Source: an archaeon (GTDB taxonomy: Archaea > Thermoproteota > Bathyarchaeia > TCS64). Taken from it: a stretch of 5,500 bases of DNA. Shown one piece after another: positions 1 through 5,329 of the stretch. The stretch covers positions 1-5,500 of the forward strand of contig JAHLLU010000158.1 of NCBI GenBank assembly GCA_020444005.1, read 5' to 3'. A program made the translations under genes and the position numbers. The notes beneath the pieces were generated by a model, which was not told the origin of the DNA, did not search any database, and was given only the letters and a program-made list of their open reading frames with translations. How positions within the stretch are numbered: the stretch's first letter is position 1; the number at the start of each line of letters is the position of its first letter.

Positions 1-290
1 CCCGTTTTTTCGTCTTCTATTAATGTGGTAGATTTGCAAGTTGAGCATTGGTGAGTGTTTTCGTCGTTATTTTGTATATAGGTTTGTTGCGTTATCATTT
101 TTTATCATCTTATTAATATCATTATGTGAATTGTACTAACAGTAAGTAATGGCATAAGGTTAATATAATCTCTGTTTATATACTACTATATCGTGTTCAA
201 GTATAATATTCAATAGTTTTATGTATATTATAAAATGAATTACACGCATTTGCAATCAAAAGCAATATATCTTAAACCACTAAGTAAGGC
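1..290. other. AT-rich intergenic region at left edge
   Basis: No convincing complete gene lies here. The stretch is strongly AT-rich, clearly more so than the coding regions to its right. Bases 4-10 contain a run of six T after CCCG, which could be the T-rich terminator of a plus-strand gene lying to the left. The plus frame beginning at base 1 is open for 17 codons to a TGA at 52-54. The minus frame has an ATG at 48-46 that stays open to the edge for 16 codons, with TATATA at 80-75 upstream of it. Neither is long enough to call a gene. The right part (about 200-290) holds the probable promoter of the gene at 291. Confidence 0.6.
228..235 (+). promoter_or_regulatory. Candidate TATA box (TTATAAAA) of the RHH gene
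   Basis: TTATAAAA is the best TATA-box match upstream of the start at 291. Initiation about 26 bases downstream would fall near 257-260 and give a leader of roughly 30 bases. A second candidate, AATATATC at 264-271, is centred about 24 bases before the ATG and would give a leaderless transcript, as inferred for other genes here. The sequence alone does not decide between them. The first box overlaps the right arm of an 8-base inverted repeat (202-209 and 225-232). Confidence 0.4.
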
Positions 291-842
291 ATGGGAATTA
301 TGGGCGAACCCAAAGAAAACGATCCTGTAACAAGGACGTTTAGAATCGAACACAAATATGACGAAGCCCTCAGAGAAGAAGCTGAGAAAAGAGGTACAAG
401 CGTCAACAGCCTAGCTAACCAGATTCTAAAACGATTCTCCGAGTCCAGTAGATACTTTGGAAGAGGCCAATCAATCACACTCTCACCCAGAACATTTGAA
501 AATATATTAACTGATCTCAGCGATGAGGAAATTGCTGAGGCAGGAAAAATATCAGGACATTCATTACCTAAGGATAGGCTTCTGATGCGTGGTATGCCCA
601 TTAACCGGGAATCGGTAATCTGGTATATAACTGAGGTCTTGGGTGGGTATAATGACTGGTTTACCTGTGACATCCATGAACGTAAGGATCATACATTGCT
701 TCACTTGAGGCATGTCTATAATTTGAAATGGAGTATTTTCATTAAGAATTATATTGACTCTTTATGTGTCGAGCTTATTGATATGCAGGATATTGAGTTA
801 GATATAACAGAATCAACCATAAGCTTCGAAATACCCAAATAA
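291..842 (+). CDS. Ribbon-helix-helix domain protein with uncharacterised C-terminal domain
   Basis: This 183-residue protein is probably a DNA-binding regulator or the DNA-binding part of a larger system. Residues 13-20 (VTRTFRIE) form a likely beta strand. A charged helix (about 23-34), a GTS turn at 35-37 and a second helix (SVNSLANQILKRF, 37-49) follow, which is the Arc/MetJ/CopG ribbon-helix-helix layout. Such domains bind DNA as dimers through the paired strands. Residues about 60-183 form a separate domain, much longer than the tail of a simple antitoxin. It includes an acidic helix (LSDEEIAEAG), the segment HVYNLKWSIFIKNYIDSL, and a beta-like end (ELDITESTISFEI). I recall similar two-part hypothetical proteins from archaea but know no function. 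Translation may start at the ATG at 291 or the in-frame ATG at 300; neither has a strong ribosome-binding site. No toxin gene adjoins it, which argues against an antitoxin. Its stop directly abuts the end of the opposing phosphoesterase gene. Confidence 0.75.
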   Translation: MGIMGEPKENDPVTRTFRIEHKYDEALREEAEKRGTSVNSLANQILKRFSESSRYFGRGQSITLSPRTFENILTDLSDEEIAEAGKISGHSLPKDRLLMRGMPINRESVIWYITEVLGGYNDWFTCDIHERKDHTLLHLRHVYNLKWSIFIKNYIDSLCVELIDMQDIELDITESTISFEIPK

Positions 843-2288
843 CTAGACAGCGTTGATGGTGTTTCTTAACGGAGACTCAACAACCCTGTGATCCATAATA
901 TAATTTGTAAGGACATCAACAGCGCTGATATCCAAGACACGCTTATCAGAACCATAATCAGCTCGTACACCCTGCTCAGTGAGATAACAAGCAGTATATT
1001 TTCTATCAAAAATTACAGGTTTTCCGCCAATGAATAGCCGTGTTATTCGTTTACCGGCGGGGTTCTCTATCTTGAAGTATAGGTTAAACCCCATGCATCG
1101 CTTCACATATCCGCCCATTTGATCATAGGGATCAGGTGCGAATGTGCGTTCAAGGTTCTGTTCCATCATATCCCAGACCTCTCGTCCAGTCAATTTACAG
1201 ATACTTACAGGCGGATTGACAGGTATAATGTTCCATATGTCACCCACGGTAATTGGGCCAGCGGGAACAGGTGCGCCATAACGCCAACCATTACTGAAGG
1301 AAAGCTCAGCACCTGTGTAGCTCTGTATAGCCTGTAGTAACAAATTATCCATCGTTGACTCTAGCACGTTATTACGGTATAGATTGGTTCTTGTCTCACC
1401 TATAATTGAGCTAAGCATCTGTCGATGAGGCTTTACTGCGTTTTCAACTAGTTTGCGTATTATTGGGTCTTGGGGTAGGGTAATATCAACTTCAAGGAGT
1501 CTATGCTTGTAGTGAGTTACCCCTTGATCATCTATGTTGATGTCTATTCTGCCGAGGAAGCTTCCATGGCAACCTGATTGGATTATTATTGCACCGTTCA
1601 CTTTCGCTGCTGAACGGATACGATTATGGGTGTGCCCACTTAGGAATACATCAATCCCATCGACGCGGCTAAGAAGCTTCAAGTCCTGTGGATAACCCAG
1701 ATGACTCAAGACTATTACTAGCTCAGCTTTTTCCTCTTCTCTGACATGTTTTACCCAGTGGCGTAGCTCTTCTTCGCCTATGGTCAATTTGACTCCATTA
1801 TGGAATGATTCGGGCATCACCTTGTCTACTATGGTTGCGGCTACTCCGATAATGGCTATGCGTACATTGTTTCGCGTCAATATAGTGTATGGTTTGAACA
1901 CGAGTTCGTCTGTTTCCTTGTCGTAGCAGTTGACTGCTAGTAGGGGGTAATCTAGTTCATTCGCGTAATGTTTGAGGTACTCTGGACCGTATGCGAAATC
2001 CCAGTGAGCCGTCCATGCATCAAACCCTAGCTTGTTCAGAATTGGCTTTAATGATGCGCCTCTATCAGAGACCACAGGATAGGTTCCATGAATGGTATCT
2101 CCGTTATCTAACAATAGGACTCCATCAGGGTTTCGGGAACGTGCCTCACTAATCAACGTAGCCATACGTGCTAATCCACCGGTTTCCCTGAACTCGGGGT
2201 GGTCTCCGCTCCAGAATAGCTCTTGATGGGGTTCAAGGTATCCGTGGAGATCGTTGATCTGGAGTATTGTGAGGCTACTGGAACTCAT
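843..2288 (-). CDS. SoxB-like metallophosphoesterase / 5'-nucleotidase family protein
   Basis: This 481-residue protein has the two-domain UshA/5'-nucleotidase/SoxB architecture. The N-terminal metallophosphoesterase domain (about 6-225) shows D13-L-H15 (NDLHG), G63-D64 (NGDTIHG), H196 (LSHLG) and H219-T-H221 (SGHTH), the expected two-metal ligands. Where 5'-nucleotidases have GNHE, this protein has A94-H95-W96-D97-F-A-Y-G, close to the GHWEFTYG signature I recall from SoxB thiosulfohydrolases. The C-terminal domain (about 290-475) has MDNLLLQAI and SNGWRYG, the latter also resembling SoxB's substrate-side motif more than the NGGGIR of nucleotidases. There is no signal peptide or membrane segment, so it should be cytoplasmic, unlike UshA or SoxB. 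Substrate is unknown: a nucleotide, another phosphoester or a sulfur compound are all possible. No SoxY/Z/A/X gene is in view. The ATG at 2288 starts just before the domain, and a TATA-like box lies about 28 bases upstream. Confidence 0.9.
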   Translation of the reverse strand: MSSSSLTILQINDLHGYLEPHQELFWSGDHPEFRETGGLARMATLISEARSRNPDGVLLLDNGDTIHGTYPVVSDRGASLKPILNKLGFDAWTAHWDFAYGPEYLKHYANELDYPLLAVNCYDKETDELVFKPYTILTRNNVRIAIIGVAATIVDKVMPESFHNGVKLTIGEEELRHWVKHVREEEKAELVIVLSHLGYPQDLKLLSRVDGIDVFLSGHTHNRIRSAAKVNGAIIIQSGCHGSFLGRIDINIDDQGVTHYKHRLLEVDITLPQDPIIRKLVENAVKPHRQMLSSIIGETRTNLYRNNVLESTMDNLLLQAIQSYTGAELSFSNGWRYGAPVPAGPITVGDIWNIIPVNPPVSICKLTGREVWDMMEQNLERTFAPDPYDQMGGYVKRCMGFNLYFKIENPAGKRITRLFIGGKPVIFDRKYTACYLTEQGVRADYGSDKRVLDISAVDVLTNYIMDHRVVESPLRNTINAV

Positions 2289-2310
2289 TCTACTTGGTTA
2301 TTGGGATGAT

Positions 2311-2320
2311 AATTATTAAA
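2311..2320 (-). promoter_or_regulatory. TATA box of the phosphoesterase gene
   Basis: On the minus strand the sequence reads TTTAATAATT, centred about 28 bases before the ATG at 2288. Initiation about 26 bases downstream would fall at or just before the start codon. No Shine-Dalgarno sequence lies between, so a leaderless transcript is likely. Confidence 0.55.
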
Positions 2321-2344
2321 CCGAAAAACCCAAGCGTGGCGCTC

Positions 2345-2370
2345 ATAAGCGAGACTCTCATATAGCTAGG
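2345..2370 (+). repeat. Split promoter-region element, copy 1
   Basis: ATAAGCGAG, then a short variable stretch beginning RCT, then ATATAGCTAGG, ending one base before the ATG at 2372. The same two blocks recur at 4452-4479 (second block ATACAGCTAGG) with a spacer two bases longer. Both copies lie in short divergent intergenic regions before a plus-strand gene. The CATAAG portion sits where a TATA box would be expected for a leaderless start at 2372. The ATATAG portion lies too close to the ATG to serve that start. Confidence 0.5.
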
Positions 2371-2371
2371 T

Positions 2372-2656
2372 ATGGGCGTCAATCTTCGGCAGGGAGTCTC
2401 AGATAGTGTTTACACTGATTTCATTGAGGGTAAGCGTGACCAATTGATACTACAAGACAACGACTACTACGAGCAGAAACTCAAGGGTAAAAAGTACATC
2501 TGGCTTGTTAACGAGGAGTTTCCCGAGAAACCTGAGATAAGATACAAGATCGAAGAGATAAAACAGGGACACGGAGGAGCACAAGAAGACATCTATGGGC
2601 AGTTTCTCACAGGCGCATATCTGAGCATCAAACTGAAGAAACGAGAAAAAACCTAG
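2372..2656 (+). CDS. Small uncharacterised charged protein
   Basis: This gene encodes 94 residues that I do not recognise. The protein is rich in Lys, Glu and Asp and has no membrane segment or signal peptide. Alternating hydrophobic stretches (KYIWLVNEEF, IRYKIEEIK, AYLSIKLKK) suggest a small, largely beta-stranded fold. A PUA/ASCH-like fold is conceivable from the GK-rich early part, but no diagnostic motif supports it. The ATG at 2372 is the only ATG candidate; the next possible in-frame start is a TTG at 2444, which would remove about a quarter of the protein. There is no Shine-Dalgarno site, so translation would be leaderless from a weak TATA-like CATAAG near 2344-2349. Its TAG stop lies in a CTAG shared with the stop of the opposing radical SAM gene. 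It is likely real because of the upstream element and fit between neighbours, but short length leaves doubt. Confidence 0.6.
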   Translation: MGVNLRQGVSDSVYTDFIEGKRDQLILQDNDYYEQKLKGKKYIWLVNEEFPEKPEIRYKIEEIKQGHGGAQEDIYGQFLTGAYLSIKLKKREKT

Positions 2657-3657
2657 ATAATGCCTAGTTCTTCCAGTTCCTTTCTAGCCTCATCTTTTGT
2701 GGGTTCTCTTGGATAATTGTAGAAGGGCCCCGATGGGCGTTCATTGTAAAATGGGCGGTTGCATCCGGGGCATCCTGTGGTCCTGAAGGCTTCGCCATCA
2801 GACAATACTTCAACAAGATCAGGCACATTGAAACTGGTTATTCGTCCATCCTTGAATCTAATATCCTCATACCCGGCATACCCGTTTACAATCAAGTAAC
2901 GAGCCACTTGAATCCGGCGATAAGCTAGGAGATCAGGTTGAGCTAGCCTCTCTAATCTTGTACCCGGAACCGGCGTAAATGCGAATAATATTGGGCGAAC
3001 ACCCATCCCAATAAGGCTCTGGATAAGAACCACAACGTCTTCCTCGGATTCACCCAACCCAACAATGATGTTGCTACCCACAAAGCCTTTACCGAATATC
3101 TCTACAGCGGCCTCAAGAGCTTTGAAGTGTGATTCCCAACGGTAGGGCCCATCAACACCTGTTCCTTTTACCTTGTTGAATATCTCCTTCGTGGCTCCAT
3201 CCAGTGGTAGACTGATATATTCAGCGCCGGCAGCCTTGAGCTTCTCTAAGCCACTTCGAGAAACAGGGCAGATATCAACACTGACAGGTAAACCGGTTTC
3301 TCGCCTGAACATCTCAATGATCTCTATGGCGTCCTCAAGGAAACCGAGATAGTTGATCACCTGATAACAGACACGTTCAAGCACAGGATACGCAGGCGCC
3401 TTGAACCCAGCTAAGATATCCTCCACCGGGAAATCCGGCCAGATCACGCGGCTAAGCTGATCATGCTCTGCATCATTACCACATGCTTGGGCACAGAAAC
3501 TACAGTTAGCTAGGCATGGTCCTTCAGTGTAGCTCATGATGTAAGCTGTAGTTGGTGGTACACTGAGTCTGTATTTGAGTAATCCTAGAACTGCGGCTGA
3601 GCCAATGCTTACCCTTAGCTTGTCTGGTATCAATTCACAGAATACCTTGAGGCACAA
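2653..3657 (-). CDS. Biotin-synthase-like radical SAM enzyme
   Basis: This 334-residue protein is a radical SAM enzyme that should hold a [4Fe-4S] cluster through C48-x3-C52-x2-C55 (CLANCSFC) and cleave S-adenosylmethionine to a 5'-deoxyadenosyl radical. The SAM-contacting glycine/glutamate motif is IIVGLGE at 197-203, and FAFTPVPGTRLE follows at 225-236, both typical of the BioB-like branch. Length matches biotin synthase. Of BioB's second-cluster cysteines, two seem to have equivalents (C97 in ERVCYQV, C130 in VDICPVS), while the third position is glycine (G194). A C296-x2-C299 pair near the C-terminus (TTGCPGCNRP) is extra. It is therefore probably not biotin synthase; an archaeal lipoyl-synthase-type (LipS1/LipS2) or another sulfur-insertion role is possible but unproven. 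The start is a TTG at 3657, the first start codon after an in-frame stop; TTG at 3633 is the alternative. It lies 13 bases after the HAD gene, so they are probably co-transcribed. Confidence 0.88.
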   Translation of the reverse strand: MCLKVFCELIPDKLRVSIGSAAVLGLLKYRLSVPPTTAYIMSYTEGPCLANCSFCAQACGNDAEHDQLSRVIWPDFPVEDILAGFKAPAYPVLERVCYQVINYLGFLEDAIEIIEMFRRETGLPVSVDICPVSRSGLEKLKAAGAEYISLPLDGATKEIFNKVKGTGVDGPYRWESHFKALEAAVEIFGKGFVGSNIIVGLGESEEDVVVLIQSLIGMGVRPILFAFTPVPGTRLERLAQPDLLAYRRIQVARYLIVNGYAGYEDIRFKDGRITSFNVPDLVEVLSDGEAFRTTGCPGCNRPFYNERPSGPFYNYPREPTKDEARKELEELGII

Positions 3658-3670
3658 GATATATGGATTC

Positions 3671-4414
3671 TCACTTACAATCTAGAAGAGTGAGAAGCTC
3701 GTCTAATCGATGTATGATTGATACAACTTGGGGGTCATACTCGCATTCTTTCTTGTCTGAGTAAGGGTCCCAAGTTCCATTTGAATCAACACGTTGAATG
3801 AGAACAGGCTTTAACCCAGCGGCTATAGCCCCCTGAACATCAACATCCATATCCCCAACGTAAACTGCCTCATCTGGTTTCAAACCATGTTTCTCCAACG
3901 CAACATTGAATATCATTGGATCAGGTTTGGCGTAACCTACATCATCTGAGACAATGATAGAGTCGAAGAGACTATGCATTCCCAGTTCATCAACTAGCTC
4001 GTATATTCTGGGGGTGTGTTCCCAGTTTGTAATCAAACCAACAACATGATCCCTACTTAGAACCTCTAGGACTTTTACCGTCTCTTCATCTAGGTACATA
4101 TCTGTGTGCCAGAGTCGTACGAGTTTATCCACCATTGGGCGTATTTCGTCTGAGGGTATCTCTAATCCAAGACGGTGCCCAAGCTCTTTTACGCGCCTCA
4201 TAAATAATGTGAACCCGGGTTCATCAAAATCAGGTGCATCGCTCTCAAAGAGATTAGCGATACACTCTGTGAATTCATCGAACTCAATTTTAGCGCCTCG
4301 GGTTATCATCTCATTATGAAACGCATGAACCCAGTTCTCCCATGCTTTGTCAACATCATCGCTCAGAAGAAGGGTGCCATGTAGATCAAAGAAGATGCCC
4401 TTGTATGGATTCAT
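3671..4414 (-). CDS. HAD-superfamily hydrolase with DLHGT active-site variant
   Basis: This 247-residue soluble protein has the four HAD motifs in order: D10-L-H12-G-T14 (FFDLHGTL) with the nucleophile D10, motif II T129 (LITNWE), motif III K163 (YAKPDP), and motif IV G187-D188-x3-D192 (YVGDMDVD). A helical cap at about 20-105 between motifs I and II marks subfamily I (class C1 cap), as in phosphoglycolate phosphatase and haloacid dehalogenase. The usual second aspartate of DxDxT, the acid/base in phosphatases, is histidine here (H12), so activity may be altered or the reaction may not be a standard phosphatase one. Substrate cannot be told from sequence. The ATG at 4414 directly precedes the motif I strand. 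A TATA-like box is about 27 bases upstream and no ribosome-binding site is visible, so it is probably the leaderless first gene of a unit with the radical SAM gene downstream. Confidence 0.9.
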   Translation of the reverse strand: MNPYKGIFFDLHGTLLLSDDVDKAWENWVHAFHNEMITRGAKIEFDEFTECIANLFESDAPDFDEPGFTLFMRRVKELGHRLGLEIPSDEIRPMVDKLVRLWHTDMYLDEETVKVLEVLSRDHVVGLITNWEHTPRIYELVDELGMHSLFDSIIVSDDVGYAKPDPMIFNVALEKHGLKPDEAVYVGDMDVDVQGAIAAGLKPVLIQRVDSNGTWDPYSDKKECEYDPQVVSIIHRLDELLTLLDCK

Positions 4415-4436
4415 TTTCTTTGATGCCTCATAGAGA

Positions 4437-4445
4437 CTTATATTT
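4437..4445 (-). promoter_or_regulatory. TATA box of the HAD / radical SAM unit
   Basis: The minus strand reads AAATATAAG, centred about 27 bases before the ATG at 4414. This places initiation at about the start codon and implies a leaderless transcript covering the HAD gene and the radical SAM gene 13 bases after it. Confidence 0.55.
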
Positions 4446-4451
4446 CCATTG

Positions 4452-4479
4452 ATAAGCGAGGCTTCTTTATACAGCTAGG
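4452..4479 (+). repeat. Split promoter-region element, copy 2
   Basis: ATAAGCGAG followed by GCT, a variable stretch, and ATACAGCTAGG. It matches the element at 2345-2370 in the first nine bases exactly and in 10 of 11 bases of the second block, with a spacer two bases longer. Here it contains the TATA box of the gene at 4496. ATAAGC at 4452-4457 also pairs with GCTTAT at 4482-4487 as an inverted repeat centred on that TATA box. Confidence 0.5.
4466..4471 (+). promoter_or_regulatory. TATA box (TTTATA) of the 4496 gene
   Basis: TTTATA is centred about 27 bases before the TTG at 4496, so initiation should fall at about 4493-4496. This supports a leaderless TTG start, or a leader of roughly 40 bases if the ATG at 4535 is used. 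Confidence 0.55.
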
Positions 4480-4495
4480 AAGCTTATTTCTTAGA

Positions 4496-5329
4496 TTGAG
4501 ACCTCCAGACTTTCCTGAACAGAGACCAGCAGATATGGGTGGAGTAACAGAAACCAGAAAAGAGTTTGCCAATGCAATCAGAAAACTGATGCTTAGATTA
4601 GCGGTTGACACATATCATGAACGGGTTAATAGACCAGCATACACTGAGACTCTTGGAAATGCCCATGACAAATTCTTTAACACCATGAAAGGCGCCACAA
4701 ACATCCACAAAGTCAATATCCAAGAACTAATCGACGCAGAGATCAGCCGCCAACAAGCATTATACACGCGATTAAACGAACTGAAACCATTTTTCGATTC
4801 AGTTAAGCCTCTTGACCCATCGGGGATTGTAGCACCTCCTTACTGGGAACATGGACCAAGTCATGGATGTAATGTTGAGATCAATGGTGCACGTTTCTAT
4901 GCTGCACCAAGGGTACCCTGTAGCACAAACGAGTATATCACTGTGAAACAGGCTCCTGTGCCGGCAAATATCATTATGATTGACCAGAACATGATACTGA
5001 TGCTCCCCTATGGAGTAACCCCATCGGAGGAAACCCGCCAACAATTCAACAAGATACTTGATGCATCCGGGAAAATAACAGAGGAAGGTTTCAAGGAACC
5101 AATACATGTTAGGAAGAATTATCTCTGGGTTCATTCTGAGGAGAAACTTGATGAAAGACTCATCATTGAAATAATGAAAAAATACAAAGCCGATGCATTC
5201 ATGGTAGGGTATCCGGGTAAAAACTTAGCAATCGTATACACAGGACTAGAGGAATCAATTGAGCGTCTATGGCAGAAGCTCTATTTTGACTGGGGAGATA
5301 TGGGAAAGAGGTATGCTTGGTATGAATAA
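4496..5329 (+). CDS. Uncharacterised 277-residue protein
   Basis: I do not recognise this protein. Residues about 18-105 look mainly helical and charged (ETRKEFANAIRKLMLRLAVD, then IHKVNIQELIDAEISRQQAL). A proline- and glycine-rich middle follows (about 105-165, with APPYWEHGPSHGC and AAPRVPC). The C-terminal part has alternating strands and helices (IIMIDQNMILMLPYG, ERLIIEIMKKYKADAFMVGYPG, NLAIVYTG) and ends in an aromatic tail (WGDMGKRYAWYE). No signal peptide, membrane segment or known catalytic motif is visible. The first in-frame start is TTG at 4496, which fits the TATA box for leaderless translation. The ATG at 4535 (residue 14, MGGVTETRKEF) is an equally plausible start, and the Pro-rich first 13 residues may not be translated. 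Neither has a ribosome-binding site. It heads an operon: the next gene overlaps its last eight bases. Confidence 0.85.
   Translation: MRPPDFPEQRPADMGGVTETRKEFANAIRKLMLRLAVDTYHERVNRPAYTETLGNAHDKFFNTMKGATNIHKVNIQELIDAEISRQQALYTRLNELKPFFDSVKPLDPSGIVAPPYWEHGPSHGCNVEINGARFYAAPRVPCSTNEYITVKQAPVPANIIMIDQNMILMLPYGVTPSEETRQQFNKILDASGKITEEGFKEPIHVRKNYLWVHSEEKLDERLIIEIMKKYKADAFMVGYPGKNLAIVYTGLEESIERLWQKLYFDWGDMGKRYAWYE

Noticed and set aside
272..673. Minus-strand open frame of 133 codons opposite the RHH gene
   Set aside because: It lies antisense to a gene with a recognisable RHH domain, and its Ser/Leu-rich composition is typical of a reverse-strand shadow.
291..842. Toxin-antitoxin module
   Set aside because: The RHH protein is too long for a simple antitoxin and the neighbour is a convergent metabolic-type enzyme, not a toxin.
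1119..1337. Plus-strand open frame inside the phosphoesterase gene
   Set aside because: It is antisense to conserved C-terminal domain sequence and shows no protein-like pattern or promoter.
843..2288. Calling the phosphoesterase SoxB outright
   Set aside because: The motifs resemble SoxB, but it lacks an export signal and no other Sox gene is visible, so the function cannot be assigned.
2653..3657. Calling the radical SAM protein biotin synthase (BioB)
   Set aside because: The third second-cluster cysteine position is glycine and no other biotin gene is nearby.
4104..4319. Plus-strand open frame inside the HAD gene
   Set aside because: It is Ser/Arg-rich and antisense to the HAD cap region, so a shadow.
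4799..5134. Minus-strand open frame of 111 codons within the 277-residue gene
   Set aside because: Cys/Trp-rich unordered composition, no start signal, and the plus frame is far longer with a promoter.
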